Counted from the stretch's first letter, positions 55,432 through 64,000 are shown. The stretch: 64,000 nucleotides of DNA from Streptococcus mitis (GCF_000722765.2 NZ_CP028415.1:502501-566500), one strand, 5' to 3'. Notes: a model not told the origin generated them from the sequence alone. Numbers and translations are program-made.

Positions 55432-55629
55432 TTAATCTTTAATCAAGGCATGTGTCGGACAGTTTCTAACAGCTTCTACAACGTCCTGACTAGGAGAGAT
55501 TTCTTTTTCTAGTTGGTCAGGGTCATCGTAAAAACGCACGATTCCATTATCGTGGTAATCAAATAATTCAGAATAAGTTTGGCAAAGCCCACAGGCGATG
55601 CAGCGTTCAGGTATAAGTGTGATTTTCAT
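55432..55629 (-). CDS. single-cluster [4Fe-4S] ferredoxin
   Basis: A 65-residue ferredoxin with Cys10, Cys13, Cys16 (CIACGLC) and a distal Cys57 (NCPTHAL), enough for one [4Fe-4S] cluster. The acidic middle is typical. It is an electron carrier with unknown partner. It is encoded opposite to its neighbours. No Shine-Dalgarno site precedes the ATG, and TACAAT and TATAAAT are only a few bases upstream, so a very short leader is likely. Confidence 0.85.
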   Translation of the reverse strand: MKITLIPERCIACGLCQTYSELFDYHDNGIVRFYDDPDQLEKEISPSQDVVEAVRNCPTHALIKD

Positions 55630-55673
55630 ATTTATATTGTAATAAGAAAAGTAAAAAAAACAAGGAGTAAGGT

Positions 55674-56165
55674 ATGGCAAAAGAACCGTGGCAAGAAGAT
55701 ATTTATGAGAATCAAGAAGAAACAAGATCAGAACGTCGTAAGAGAGAACAAGGTGGAGGAGTGCTGGCTAATCGTATCTTGACTATTCTAGCAAGTATTT
55801 TCTTTGTGATTGTAATCGTGATGATTATTGTTCTGATCTATCTTTCGTCAGGTGGGAGTAATCGCACAGCAGCCTTGAAAGATTTTCACGATTCAGATAC
55901 AAAAGTAGAGCAAGTTTCTTCCACTTCTAGTAGTAGTTCAGAGCAGGCATCTTCTAGTTCAGAGGAGAAGGTAGAAGAGTCATCCAGTAGTTCAGAACAT
56001 CCAACTGATCCAGAAGGGACTACAAAAGTTATGGCTGGAGAAGGAGAAGCAGCTATTGCCGCTCGTGCAGGAATCTCGATTGCTCAATTAGAGGCTTTGA
56101 ATCCTGGACATATGGCTACAGGATCTTGGTTTGCAAATCCTGGAGATGTGATTAAGACTAGATAG
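55674..56165 (+). CDS. membrane-anchored LysM-type protein (SAG1386/EF1546 family)
   Basis: A 163-residue surface protein. A charged N-terminus (1-35), one TM helix (about 36-60), a Ser/Glu-rich linker (about 80-112) and a C-terminal LysM-like domain (about 118-163, with IAARAGISIAQLEALNP and NPGDVIKTR) are visible. It should bind peptidoglycan glycan. AAGGAG precedes the ATG. cmk follows nine bases after the stop, a frequent pairing in streptococci. Confidence 0.85.
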   Translation: MAKEPWQEDIYENQEETRSERRKREQGGGVLANRILTILASIFFVIVIVMIIVLIYLSSGGSNRTAALKDFHDSDTKVEQVSSTSSSSSEQASSSSEEKVEESSSSSEHPTDPEGTTKVMAGEGEAAIAARAGISIAQLEALNPGHMATGSWFANPGDVIKTR

Positions 56166-56174
56166 GAGTCATAA

Positions 56175-56846
56175 ATGAAGACGATTCAAATTGCTATCGA
56201 TGGTCCAGCTTCAAGCGGTAAGAGTACGGTTGCTAAGATTATTGCTAAAGATTTTGGGTATACCTATCTAGATACAGGTGCCATGTATCGTGCGGCGACC
56301 TATATGGCTCTGAAACACCAGTTAGGAGTGGAAGAGATTGAGGAACTTTTAGCCTTATTGGACCAGCATCCAATCAGCTTTGGGCGTTCAGAAACTGGAG
56401 AACAGCTTGTCTTTGTAGGAGATGTGGATATTACCCATCCTATTCGTGAAAATCAAGTGACCAATCATGTTTCTGCTATTGCGGCAATTCCTGAAGTACG
56501 TGAGAAACTAGTTTCTCTTCAACAAGAGATTGCCCAGCAAGGTGGGATTGTCATGGACGGTCGCGATATTGGAACTGTTGTATTGCCACAAGCAGAACTG
56601 AAAATTTTTCTAGTAGCTTCTGTTGATGAAAGAGCAGAGCGTCGTTACAAGGAAAATATTGCCAAGGGAATTGAAACAGACCTTGAAACCCTAAAAGAGG
56701 AAATTGCTGCGCGTGACTACAAGGATAGTCATCGTGAGACTTCGCCTCTCAAACAAGCAGAGGACGCTGTCTATCTTGATACAACTGGCTTGAACATTCA
56801 GGAAGTAGTTGAAAAAATCAAAGCAGAAGCTGAAAAAAGAATGTAG
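56175..56846 (+). CDS. cmk: cytidylate kinase
   Basis: A 223-residue NMP kinase that phosphorylates CMP and dCMP. The P-loop is [11 protein letters not shown] (residues 8-18). The substrate residues fit DTGAMYRA (about 34-41), MDGRDIGT (about 128) and the lid ERRYKE. Same transcript as the LysM gene, and a terminator follows. Confidence 0.97.
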   Translation: MKTIQIAIDGPASSGKSTVAKIIAKDFGYTYLDTGAMYRAATYMALKHQLGVEEIEELLALLDQHPISFGRSETGEQLVFVGDVDITHPIRENQVTNHVSAIAAIPEVREKLVSLQQEIAQQGGIVMDGRDIGTVVLPQAELKIFLVASVDERAERRYKENIAKGIETDLETLKEEIAARDYKDSHRETSPLKQAEDAVYLDTTGLNIQEVVEKIKAEAEKRM

Positions 56847-56852
56847 ATATAG

Positions 56853-56884
56853 AAAAGCCGATAGATTGATATCGGTTTTTTTCT
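56853..56884 (+). terminator. terminator after cmk
   Basis: GCCGATA and TATCGGT pair (with flanking A/T) around GATTGA, followed by T6. Confidence 0.8.
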
Positions 56885-56888
56885 ATAT

Positions 56889-56917
56889 TTGTCAAAATGC
56901 TGATTTTAGGGTATAAT
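56889..56917 (+). promoter_or_regulatory. promoter of the phnA gene
   Basis: TTGTCA (56889-56894) and TATAAT (56912-56917) with a 17-bp spacer. Confidence 0.75.
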
Positions 56918-56976
56918 AGTTGCTGTTCGAGAAATTTTGATTTTCAAAGAATAGTGAATGATGATAAGGAGAAACC

Positions 56977-57315
56977 ATGAACAACTTACCAAATTGCCCA
57001 AAATGTAACTCAGAGTATGTCTACGAAGACGGTGCCCTACTGGTTTGCCCAGAGTGTGCTCATGAGTGGAATCCTGCTGAAGTTGCAGATGTAGAAGAGG
57101 GCCTTGTTGCTATCGATGCCAACGGGAATAAATTGGCTGACGGTGATACTATAACCCTCATCAAGGATTTGAAAGTAAAAGGTGCGCCAAAAGATTTGAA
57201 ACAAGGGACGCGCGTGAAAAATATCCGCATCGTAGAAGGCGACCACAATATCGACTGTAAAATTGATGGCTTTGGTGCCATGAAACTCAAATCAGAGTTT
57301 GTGAAGAAAATTTAA
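56977..57315 (+). CDS. phnA: PhnA/YjdM-family zinc-ribbon protein
   Basis: A 112-residue protein. An N-terminal zinc ribbon (CPKC...CPECAHEW, residues 8-30) is followed by an SH3-like PhnA domain ([22 protein letters not shown]). Despite the name it is not needed for phosphonate use. Its role is unknown. AAGGAG precedes the ATG, and the next gene begins two bases after its stop. Confidence 0.93.
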   Translation: MNNLPNCPKCNSEYVYEDGALLVCPECAHEWNPAEVADVEEGLVAIDANGNKLADGDTITLIKDLKVKGAPKDLKQGTRVKNIRIVEGDHNIDCKIDGFGAMKLKSEFVKKI

Positions 57316-57317
57316 GC

Positions 57318-57947
57318 ATGTCAAAGAATTATAAACTTGTATTTTATAGCCGTATCTTCTTGTTTCTAGCGGCTTTTACGGGAGTTTATCTTGAAATCGC
57401 CAAGCATGGTGGATTTGGGATGCTTCTCTATTACACGGTTCTGTCCAATCTCTTAGTAGCGATTTTTACGCTCTATCTCCTAAAGGTTATGAGCCGTTTA
57501 GGTGAAAACTGGCAAAGGCCAAGTCTCTTGCGCTTAAAAGGTGGGGTCACTATGAGTATCATGATTACCTGTGTGATTTACCATTTCCTCTTGGCACCCA
57601 TAGCGACTAATTTCTATACCCTAGAAAATTTCCTTTGCCACTATATCGTTCCCCTCTGGTTTTTAGCAGATACCCTCTTTTTTGACAAACAGGGTCAATA
57701 CAAGATTTGGGATCCAATTGTGTGGACGATTTTACCCTTGCTGTATATGATTTTTGCTCTTTTTAATGGCTTGGTACTGAAACTTGATGTTCCTAATTCT
57801 AAGGTCAGTCCCTTCCCTTACTTCTTTTTGAATGTGAACAAGGGGTGGGATGTCGTGTTCAAGTGGTGTCTGATTATCTTTGTTGCCTATATGGTGGCAG
57901 GATTTATCTTCTACTTTATCAAGCAAATCAAGAGAAAGTCATCCTAA
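57318..57947 (+). CDS. Pr6Pr-type six-helix membrane protein
   Basis: A 209-residue membrane protein with about six helices and a basic C-terminus (KQIKRKSS). It resembles Pr6Pr/FAR-17a-like membrane proteins with conserved His in TCVIYHFLLAP and NFLCHYIVPLWF. Function unknown. It is coupled to phnA. Confidence 0.72.
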   Translation: MSKNYKLVFYSRIFLFLAAFTGVYLEIAKHGGFGMLLYYTVLSNLLVAIFTLYLLKVMSRLGENWQRPSLLRLKGGVTMSIMITCVIYHFLLAPIATNFYTLENFLCHYIVPLWFLADTLFFDKQGQYKIWDPIVWTILPLLYMIFALFNGLVLKLDVPNSKVSPFPYFFLNVNKGWDVVFKWCLIIFVAYMVAGFIFYFIKQIKRKSS

Positions 57948-58071
57948 GATACAAGGGATTCATTTTCAAGTTTAAGAAGGAGTCTATACACCAAAGAGGC
58001 TTCTTCTTTTCTTGCTTGTTTGATAACTATCAAAAAAGTAGAAGATTAAGAGAAATATAGAAAGAGATTTC

Positions 58072-59223
58072 ATGAAACAATTTTTAGAACGGGCCAGTAT
58101 TTTGGCTCTCTCCCTCGTTTTGATTACCTCCTTTTCCATCTCGAGTGCCCTGCCAGCCATGTTTGACTATTATCAAGGCTATCCTAAGGAACAAATTGAG
58201 CTCTTGGCGAGCTTGCCATCCTTTGGAATCATGATTATGTTATTATTAAATGGTTTCTTAGAAAAAATATTTCCTGAGCGCTTACAGATCAGTTTGGGAT
58301 TGCTGATTTTATCACTAAGTGGAACGGCTCCCTTTTGGTATCAAGCCTATCCCTTTGTCTTTGGAACACGGATTCTTTTTGGCTTGGGAGTTGGGATGAT
58401 CAATGCCAAGGCCATTTCCATTATCAGTGAACGCTATCAAGGAAAAACGCGAATTCAGATGTTAGGGCTACGCGGTTCTGCAGAGGTTGTTGGGGCTTCT
58501 CTCATTACCTTGGCAGTCGGCCAATTGTTGGCCTTCGGTTGGACAGCTACCTTCCTAGCCTATAGTGCTGGATTTTTGGTACTGACCCTTTATCTGCTCT
58601 TTGTCCCTTATGGAAAGGAAAAGAAAGAAGTCAAGAAAAAAGCGAAGGAAGTAAGTCGCTTAACTCGAGAAATGAAAGGCTTGATTTTTATCCTAGCTAT
58701 CGAAGCGGCAGTTGTAGTTTGTACCAACACGGCTATTACCATTCGTATTCCAAGTTTGATGGTGGAAAGAGGACTGGGAGATGCTCAGTTATCTAGTTTT
58801 GTTCTTAGTGTCATGCAGTTAATCGGGATTGTGGCTGGGGTGAGTTTCTCTTTCTTGATTTCTATCTTTAAAGAGAAACTGCTCCTATGGTCCGGTATTA
58901 CCTTTGGCCTAGGGCAAATTGTGATTGCCTTGTCTCCATCCTTGTGGGTGGTAGTGGCAGGAAGTATTCTGGCTGGCTTTGCCTACAGTGTAGCCTTGAC
59001 GACGGTCTTTCAACTGGTCTCTGAACGAATTCCAGCTAAACTCCTCAATCAAGCAACTTCATTTGCTGTATTAGGCTGTAGTTTTGGAGCCTTTACGACT
59101 CCATTCGTTCTAGGTGCAATTGGCTTACTAACTCACAATGGAATGTTGGTCTTTAGTATCTTAGGAGGGTGGTTGATTGTAACCTCTATCTTTGTCATGT
59201 ACCTACTTCAAAAGAGAGCTTAG
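58072..59223 (+). CDS. MFS transporter
   Basis: A 383-residue major facilitator protein with 12 predicted helices. The loop 2-3 motif is variant. RILFGLGVGMINAKAISIISERYQGKTR fits helix 4 and the loop after it. The central basic loop (KEKKEVKKKAKEV) separates two six-helix halves. Substrate not identifiable. The ribosome site is weak (AGAAAGAG). Confidence 0.85.
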   Translation: MKQFLERASILALSLVLITSFSISSALPAMFDYYQGYPKEQIELLASLPSFGIMIMLLLNGFLEKIFPERLQISLGLLILSLSGTAPFWYQAYPFVFGTRILFGLGVGMINAKAISIISERYQGKTRIQMLGLRGSAEVVGASLITLAVGQLLAFGWTATFLAYSAGFLVLTLYLLFVPYGKEKKEVKKKAKEVSRLTREMKGLIFILAIEAAVVVCTNTAITIRIPSLMVERGLGDAQLSSFVLSVMQLIGIVAGVSFSFLISIFKEKLLLWSGITFGLGQIVIALSPSLWVVVAGSILAGFAYSVALTTVFQLVSERIPAKLLNQATSFAVLGCSFGAFTTPFVLGAIGLLTHNGMLVFSILGGWLIVTSIFVMYLLQKRA

Positions 59224-59246
59224 GATTGGTTTCCTAAGTTTTTCTT
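59219..59246 (+). terminator. terminator after the MFS gene
   Basis: CTTAGGA and TCCTAAG pair around TTGGTT, with T5 after. The left arm contains the stop codon. Confidence 0.8.
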
Positions 59247-59322
59247 TTTGTGAATTTTGTACCCAGACAATAGTTGTTTTAGAATCTTGTTTACAGACTA
59301 TTTTCTTGATAAAATAGAAGTT

Positions 59323-60072
59323 ATGACGAGATATAAAGCAACTATTTCCTATGATGGTTACGCCTTTGCTGGTTTTCAGCGCCAGCCCCATGCGCGTAGT
59401 GTTCAGGAAGAAATTGAAAAAACCTTGACGAGACTCAATAAAGGGCAAGCCATTACTGTTCACGGTGCTGGTAGGACAGATAGTGGGGTTCATGCTCTGG
59501 GACAGGTGCTTCATTTTGATCTACCTTATCAGATGGATGAGGAGAAGCTCCGTTTTGCTTTGGACACCCAGTCTCCTGAAGATATTGATGTGATTTCGAT
59601 TGAGCTTGTGGCGGATGATTTTCATTGCCGTTATGCCAAGCATAGCAAGACCTATGAGTTTATCGTGGATAGAGGACGTCCCAAAAATCCTATGCGCCGT
59701 CACTATGCCACCCACTTTCCTTATCCGCTTGATGTGGAACGGATGCAGATTGCAATCAAGAAGCTAGAGGGAACACATGATTTTACAGGTTTTACAGCCT
59801 CTGGGACTAGTGTGGAGGATAAGGTTCGTACCATTACAGAAGCTAGTTTAACAGTCGATAAGACGGGCCAGTTTTTGACTTTTACCTTTTCAGGAAATGG
59901 TTTCTTGTATAAGCAGATTCGCAATATGGTGGGGACACTGCTCAAAATCGGCAACAAGCGTATGCCAGTAGAGCAGATTGACCTCATCTTGGAGAAAAAG
60001 GACAGGCAGCTTGCAGGTCCCACTGCAGCACCAAATGGTTTATATTTAAAGGAGATTCGTTATGAAGAATAA
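59323..60072 (+). CDS. truA: tRNA pseudouridine(38-40) synthase
   Basis: A 249-residue TruA enzyme that makes pseudouridine in the anticodon stem. The catalytic Asp is in [11 protein letters not shown] (about residue 52). [14 protein letters not shown] [12 protein letters not shown] is at the N-terminus. [14 protein letters not shown] near the C-terminus is intact. The frame is open 22 codons further upstream, but ATGACGAGATA starts the family N-terminus. The kinase gene overlaps its end by 11 bases. Confidence 0.95.
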   Translation: MTRYKATISYDGYAFAGFQRQPHARSVQEEIEKTLTRLNKGQAITVHGAGRTDSGVHALGQVLHFDLPYQMDEEKLRFALDTQSPEDIDVISIELVADDFHCRYAKHSKTYEFIVDRGRPKNPMRRHYATHFPYPLDVERMQIAIKKLEGTHDFTGFTASGTSVEDKVRTITEASLTVDKTGQFLTFTFSGNGFLYKQIRNMVGTLLKIGNKRMPVEQIDLILEKKDRQLAGPTAAPNGLYLKEIRYEE

Positions 60073-60835
60073 TCGTATTTTAGCACTTTCAGGAAATGAT
60101 ATTTTTAGTGGTGGTGGTTTGTCCGCTGATTTGGCTACTTATACCTTGAACGGCTTGCATGGCTTTGTAGCAGTGACTTGCTTGACAGCCTTGACAGAAA
60201 AAGGCTTTGAAGTCTTTCCAACTGACGATACCATTTTTCAACATGAATTAGATAGCTTGCGTGATGTGGAATTTGCAGGTATTAAGATTGGTCTTCTACC
60301 AACTGTCAGTGTGGCTGAGAAGGCCTTGGACTTTATCAAGCAACGCCCAGGAGTTCCTGTGGTATTGGACCCTGTCTTGGTCTGCAAGGAAACACACGAC
60401 GTAGCAGTTAGTGAACTCTGCCAAGAGTTGATTCGCTTTTTCCCTTATGTCAGTGTGATTACGCCTAATCTTCCTGAAGCAGAATTATTGGCTGGTCAGG
60501 AAATCAAAACCTTGGAAGACATGAAGGCTGCAGCTCAGAAATTAAATGACTTAGGAGCGCCAGCAGTCATTATCAAGGGAGGCAATCGCCTTAGTCAGGA
60601 CAAGGCTGTAGATGTCTTTTATGACGGACAGACCTTTACAGTCCTAGAAAATCCCGTTATCCAAGGACAAAATGCTGGCGCAGGTTGTACCTTTGCCTCT
60701 AGCATTGCCAGTCACTTGGTTAAAGGTGATGAACTTTTACCAGCAGTAGAAAGTTCTAAGGCTTTCGTTTTTCGTGCTATTACACAAGCAGATCAGTATG
60801 GAGTAAGACAATATGAAGCAAACCAAAACAACTAA
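60062..60835 (+). CDS. pyridoxal/HMP kinase of the ThiD/PdxK family (CC type)
   Basis: A 257-residue ribokinase-fold kinase often annotated thiD. It has a [17 protein letters not shown] start, [13 protein letters not shown], and the anion-hole motif GAGCTF with Cys in place of the usual Asp. That Cys, with the VCK Cys near residue 110, is the mark of the CC-type pyridoxal kinases known from Bacillus and Staphylococcus, so B6 phosphorylation is the likelier main role. It overlaps truA upstream and the ECF S component downstream (23 bases), forming one unit. Confidence 0.82.
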   Translation: MKNNRILALSGNDIFSGGGLSADLATYTLNGLHGFVAVTCLTALTEKGFEVFPTDDTIFQHELDSLRDVEFAGIKIGLLPTVSVAEKALDFIKQRPGVPVVLDPVLVCKETHDVAVSELCQELIRFFPYVSVITPNLPEAELLAGQEIKTLEDMKAAAQKLNDLGAPAVIIKGGNRLSQDKAVDVFYDGQTFTVLENPVIQGQNAGAGCTFASSIASHLVKGDELLPAVESSKAFVFRAITQADQYGVRQYEANQNN

Positions 60836-61274
60836 AATCGCCCTTGTATCCCTATTAACCGCTCTTTCTGTGGTTCTAGGCTATTTCTTAAAAATTCCAA
60901 CACCGACAGGCATTCTAACTCTTTTAGATGCGGGTGTCTTCTTCGCGGCCTTCTACTTTGGTAGTCGTGAAGGGGCTGTAGTCGGAGGACTAGCAGGTTT
61001 CTTGATTGACCTCTTATCAGGCTATCCTCAGTGGATGTTATTTAGCTTGGTCAACCATGGCTTGCAGGGATTTTTCGCAGGATTTAAAGGAAAAACTCAG
61101 TGGTTAGGTCTCGTTTTGGCAACTATTGTTATGGTTGGGGGCTACGCCCTAGGTTCAACTTTAATGAATGGCTGGGCTGCAGCCCTACCAGAAATCCTAC
61201 CGAATTTCATGCAAAATATGGTAGGGATGATTGTAGGATTTATTCTTAGTCAAAGTATCAAGAAGATTAAGTAA
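60813..61274 (+). CDS. ECF transporter S component, vitamin B6 or HMP type
   Basis: A 153-residue membrane protein with six helices, typical of ECF substrate-binding S components. It contains family-like LTALSVVLGYFLKIPTPTG and GAVVGGLAGFLIDLLSG. It needs the shared EcfAA'T module, which is not in this window. The adjoining kinase gene suggests it imports pyridoxine or the thiamin pyrimidine. It overlaps the kinase gene by 23 bases, and a BOX repeat starts at its stop codon. Confidence 0.82.
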   Translation: MKQTKTTKIALVSLLTALSVVLGYFLKIPTPTGILTLLDAGVFFAAFYFGSREGAVVGGLAGFLIDLLSGYPQWMLFSLVNHGLQGFFAGFKGKTQWLGLVLATIVMVGGYALGSTLMNGWAAALPEILPNFMQNMVGMIVGFILSQSIKKIK

Positions 61275-61410
61275 TACTCTTTGAAAATCTCTTCAAACCA
61301 GGTCAGCTTCACCTTGCCGTAGATATGGTTACTGACTTCGTCAGTTCTATTCACAACCTCAAAACAGTGTTTTGAGCAACCTGCGGCTAGCTTCCTAATT
61401 TGCACTAGTA
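61275..61410 (-). repeat. BOX element with boxB, one end degenerate
   Basis: It begins ATACTCTTTGAAAATC and carries one boxB unit (GACTTCGTCAG ... CTCAAAACAGTGTTTTGAG), then GCGGCTAGCTTCCTAATTTGC. The usual GATTTTCATTGAGTAT end is replaced by ACTAGTATAAAG. Confidence 0.8.
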
Positions 61411-61444
61411 TAAAGAGGCTGAGTCAAAAGTCTTTCAAATAAGA

Positions 61445-61489
61445 AAAACGCATAGTATCAGGTCTTGAAACCTTGATACTATGCGTTTT
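61445..61489. repeat. near-perfect hairpin repeat
   Basis: AAAACGCATAGTATCAGG pairs with CCTTGATACTATGCGTTTT around TCTTGAAA. The stem and the following TATTGTGGG are shared with the hairpin after pepO (19943), and one arm with 38634. It can act as a bidirectional terminator between the ECF gene and pepQ. Confidence 0.7.
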
Positions 61490-61505
61490 ATTGTGGGAAG
61501 ATTTT

Positions 61506-61701
61506 ATACTCTTCGAAAATCTCTTCAAACCGCGTCAACGTCGCCTTGCCGTAGATATGGTTACTGACTTCGTCAGTTCTATCCACAACCTCAAAACAGT
61601 GTTTTGAGCTGACTTCATCAGTCTTATCTACAACCTCAAAACATTGTTTTGAGCAACCTGCGGCTAGTTTCCTAGTTTGCTCTTTGATTTTCATTGAGTA
61701 T
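61506..61701 (-). repeat. BOX element with two boxB units
   Basis: ATACTCTTCGAAAATC to GATTTTCATTGAGTAT, complete ends. Between them are two boxB copies at about 61566-61609 and 61610-61655 (each with GACTTCRTCAG and CTCAAAACA-TGTTTTGAG). It ends ten bases before the pepQ stop. Confidence 0.9.
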
Positions 61702-61711
61702 TAGATGAATA

Positions 61712-62794
61712 TTAATCAAAATAAAGCAAGTCTTTGCTGGTGCTTGTAAAGAGGTCAAAGCCATCCTTGGTAACAACACCGCAGTCTTCAATACGAACAC
61801 CGACTTTACCAGGGATATAGATACCTGGTTCAACAGAGAAGCACATGCCTTCTTCGATGACCATGTCGTTTCCTTCCATGATGGATGGGAATTCGTGGAC
61901 ATCCATACCGATACCGTGACCGAGACGGTGGTTGAAGTACTCGCCGTAACCAGCTTTTTCGATGACCTCACGAGCAGCACGATCCACTTCATGGGCAGTC
62001 ACACCTGGTTTGATAAAGTCAAGAGCAGCTTGTTGAGCTTCAAGAGTCAAGTTATAAATGTCTTTCTTGAATTGGTCTGGTTTACCAACAGCGACTGTAC
62101 GAGTCATATCTGAAGCATAGCCGTTGACCAGAACACCGAGGTCAAAGAGGAGAAGAGCATCATTTTCAACCTTATTAGCTGCTGGAATACCGTGTGGATT
62201 TGCAGCATTATCACCAGTCAAGACCATGGTGTCAAAGCTCATTTCATAACCTTCACGCTTCATAGCAAAGTCAATTTGAGCGATGATATCTGTCTCTGTC
62301 TTATCAAGAGAAATATTATCAAAACCAACCTTAACTGCCTTGTCCGCATAGAGACCTGCAACCATCATTTTTTGCACTTCATCAGCTGATTTGATGAGGC
62401 GCATGCGTTGGATACGAGGAGTGAGGTTTTCAAACTCAGCAGTTTCAAAAACAGTTTTTAAACCATGATATTTGGTCAAGATGAGATTGTCAAACTCAAC
62501 AGCAACACGTTTGAAGTCAAGTTGTGGAAGAGCATGTTTCATTTTTTGCCATGGATTTTCAGAATCCACATAGCCCACAACTGGGAAGGAAACAGTGCTG
62601 CTTGCACGCTCAACCTCAAGGGCTGGGACAAAGAGGAGGGGTTCCTGATCCGCTAGGACAAAAAGGAACATTTGGCGTTCATGGGGATCACTGTAAAAGC
62701 CAGTGAGGTAATTGATTGTGACGGGGTCAGATACGACAGCGACGTCTAGTTTTTCTGATTCAAGATATGTTACGATTTGTTGTAATTTAGACAT
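61712..62794 (-). CDS. pepQ: Xaa-Pro dipeptidase (M24 family)
   Basis: A 360-residue prolidase or aminopeptidase P-like enzyme. The creatinase N-domain is followed by a pita-bread catalytic domain. Metal ligands: two Asp (LLFDLGVLVNGYASDMTR), His in NHRLGHGIGMDVHE, Glu in FSVEPGIY and Glu in VRIEDCG. It releases amino acids from X-Pro peptides in the cytoplasm. AAGGTAG lies before the ATG. Confidence 0.93.
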   Translation of the reverse strand: MSKLQQIVTYLESEKLDVAVVSDPVTINYLTGFYSDPHERQMFLFVLADQEPLLFVPALEVERASSTVSFPVVGYVDSENPWQKMKHALPQLDFKRVAVEFDNLILTKYHGLKTVFETAEFENLTPRIQRMRLIKSADEVQKMMVAGLYADKAVKVGFDNISLDKTETDIIAQIDFAMKREGYEMSFDTMVLTGDNAANPHGIPAANKVENDALLLFDLGVLVNGYASDMTRTVAVGKPDQFKKDIYNLTLEAQQAALDFIKPGVTAHEVDRAAREVIEKAGYGEYFNHRLGHGIGMDVHEFPSIMEGNDMVIEEGMCFSVEPGIYIPGKVGVRIEDCGVVTKDGFDLFTSTSKDLLYFD

Positions 62795-62865
62795 ATGCTA
62801 CCTTCTTTCTACCCCTCTATTTTGGCAAAAAATGAGAGAAAATGCAAGGGAGAAGGGTAAAAGAA

Positions 62866-62903
62866 AAGACAAAAAGAACTCCGACAAGATAACGGAGTTC
62901 TTT
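62866..62903 (-). terminator. terminator after murT-gatD
   Basis: AAAGAACTCCG and CGGAGTTCTTT form an 11-bp stem. On the minus strand the T-rich TTTTTGTC follows. Confidence 0.85.
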
Positions 62904-62921
62904 GATATAGTTTCACTTTGT

Positions 62922-63704
62922 TTAAGAAAAGTCAGCTTTGCTTTTGACGTCGCTGTATTCCTCAGCGATTTCTTGGCTGAGAATGTCCTCATAAGCAGGG
63001 AGTTGAATGTCCTGACCATATTTCTTCTTAAGGGCAGTAGTGACTAGGCGATAAGCTAGATTGGCATTACGAGAGAGGATAGGGCCGTGGAAGTAAGAAC
63101 CAAAGACATTCTTATAATGAACCCCTTCGCCGACTTTTTCTTCGTTGTTTCCATTTCCATAGACAACCTGTCCTAGTGGTTTTTGGTCATTTGAGAGGAA
63201 GGTACGGCCCTGATGATTTTCAAAACCATAGTAGGTTTCATCGAAATCTTCATTATGAATCTTGATGTCCCCGATAAAACGGTTATTGGTCTGGTTGAGC
63301 GTGTAGTGGCCCATGACCCCTAGTCCTTCGATGCGTTTGCCTGAAGCTTCAACATAATATTGACCCAATAGTTGGAAACCACCACAGATAGCGAGAACTA
63401 CACCGTCGTTTTGGATGTAGTTATCAATGCTTTCTTTTTTAGCAGGTAGATCGTCTGCAATAATACTTTGTTCAAAGTCTTGACCGCCACCGAAAAAGAC
63501 AATGTCGTAGTAATTTTCATCAAAATCATCATGAAGTGAAACGATGTCAATGGTCACATGGGCTCCCAGTTTTTCAGCCACATACTTGAGCATGAGGATG
63601 TTTCCATTGTCCCCATAGGTATTCATGAGGTTACCGTAGAGGTGGGCAATGTTGAGCTGATAGGGGTAATTTCCAGCTTTTGAGGAAAGTGAAGTATAAA
63701 CCAT
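62922..63704 (-). CDS. gatD: lipid II isoglutaminyl synthase, glutamine amidotransferase subunit GatD
   Basis: A 260-residue CobB/CobQ-like glutaminase that supplies ammonia to MurT for amidation of the stem-peptide D-Glu in lipid II. The catalytic Cys is in [11 protein letters not shown] (about residue 105-115), and the His is in [12 protein letters not shown] (about 200). [16 protein letters not shown] near the N-terminus is typical. It overlaps the murT stop by one base (TAATG), so the two subunits are made together. Confidence 0.93.
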   Translation of the reverse strand: MVYTSLSSKAGNYPYQLNIAHLYGNLMNTYGDNGNILMLKYVAEKLGAHVTIDIVSLHDDFDENYYDIVFFGGGQDFEQSIIADDLPAKKESIDNYIQNDGVVLAICGGFQLLGQYYVEASGKRIEGLGVMGHYTLNQTNNRFIGDIKIHNEDFDETYYGFENHQGRTFLSNDQKPLGQVVYGNGNNEEKVGEGVHYKNVFGSYFHGPILSRNANLAYRLVTTALKKKYGQDIQLPAYEDILSQEIAEEYSDVKSKADFS

Positions 63705-64000
63705 TAGTTCATCTCCTTTCTAACAATCTGACGACTAGCCAGCAGTTCGCGGAATTCAAGCATAGCAGTATAGGTAGCCAAGATATAGGCATGCTTGCAG
63801 TCTTGGTTTTCAATGGTTTTAAGAACTTGTTCCAGATTACTTGTCTCAGTAATTTTATCAGCTGGATAGCCAGTTACTCGTAGACGACGAGCGATTTCAG
63901 AATGGCGAACACCGCCAGCATTGATTTCAGGAATGTCCATGTCAGTAATTTGTTCAAAATCAGCATCCCAGATCCAGCTAGTATCAATTCCATCAGCATA
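63704..64000 (-). CDS. murT: lipid II isoglutaminyl synthase, MurT subunit (partial)
   Basis: Only the last 98 codons are inside the window; the gene continues beyond base 64000. The residues fit the DUF1727 C-terminal domain of MurT ([41 protein letters not shown]). MurT is the Mur-ligase-like ATP-using subunit that amidates lipid II with ammonia from GatD. The call rests on this tail and the overlap with gatD. Confidence 0.88.
   Translation of the reverse strand, partial: YADGIDTSWIWDADFEQITDMDIPEINAGGVRHSEIARRLRVTGYPADKITETSNLEQVLKTIENQDCKHAYILATYTAMLEFRELLASRQIVRKEMN

Noticed and set aside
61506..61701. RUP element or CRISPR-like repeats in the pepQ spacer
   Set aside because: The ends and the duplicated 45-bp units match the BOX boxA/boxB/boxC structure. 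There are no regularly spaced unique spacers.

Overview
The window looks like a chromosomal segment of a Streptococcus of the mitis group, most likely S. mitis or a close relative of S. pneumoniae. The evidence is low-GC coding, a dcw tail (murF, ftsA, ftsZ, ylmE, sepF, ylmG, ylmH, divIVA, ileS), the psaBCA-tpx manganese locus next to pepO, BOX repeats, extended -10 (TGnTATAAT) promoters, and a secreted protein with choline-binding repeats, which implies choline-decorated teichoic acids. Species assignment is inference. Nothing here is plasmid- or phage-like. I see no tRNA, rRNA, CRISPR array or complete insertion sequence.

Layout. 1-10.2 kb: cell-wall and division cluster, ending in a T-box-controlled ileS. 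10.2-14.6 kb: gpmA and a MacB/FtsX-type ABC exporter. 14.7-18 kb (minus strand): psaB-psaC-psaA-tpx behind a clear PsaR-type operator; the regulator psaR itself lies at 30 kb beside a PnuC-like transporter. 18-22.3 kb: pepO, a metallo-beta-lactamase-fold hydrolase, and a choline-binding amidase. 22.4-25.4 kb: an AT-rich three-gene accessory operon (small zinc-ribbon protein; zinc-ribbon/FHA-like/ABC ATPase fusion; ABC-2 permease). This is the best candidate for an uncharacterised system. 25.5-34.4 kb: relA, dtd, two paralogous small membrane proteins, pnuC, psaR, a phosphoesterase, an Rrf2 regulator, a YdcF-like protein and a lipase-like protein. 34.6-40 kb: a two-component system, a decayed XRE regulator with an AT-rich inverted-repeat segment, an ABC exporter and a DUF389 membrane protein.

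40.1-43.3 kb: thrS (minus strand, T-box leader) carries a 2-nt deletion that breaks the frame, then a small membrane protein and rpsO. 43.3-47.4 kb: repeat- and terminator-rich spacer followed by an iron-siderophore-type uptake operon (permease, ATPase, lipoprotein, esterase). 47.4-64 kb: housekeeping genes (plsC, a P-type ATPase, trmK, a NIF3 protein, a DadA-like oxidase, galE, a GT2 transferase, ferredoxin, a LysM protein, cmk, phnA, a transporter, truA, a pyridoxal/HMP kinase with its ECF S component, pepQ, and gatD-murT, the latter cut by the window end).

Together the genes cover septum assembly, peptidoglycan amidation, metal homeostasis (Mn, probably Fe and Ca), stringent response and cofactor salvage. 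Accessory insertions sit between conserved blocks and are often bordered by BOX or related repeats.
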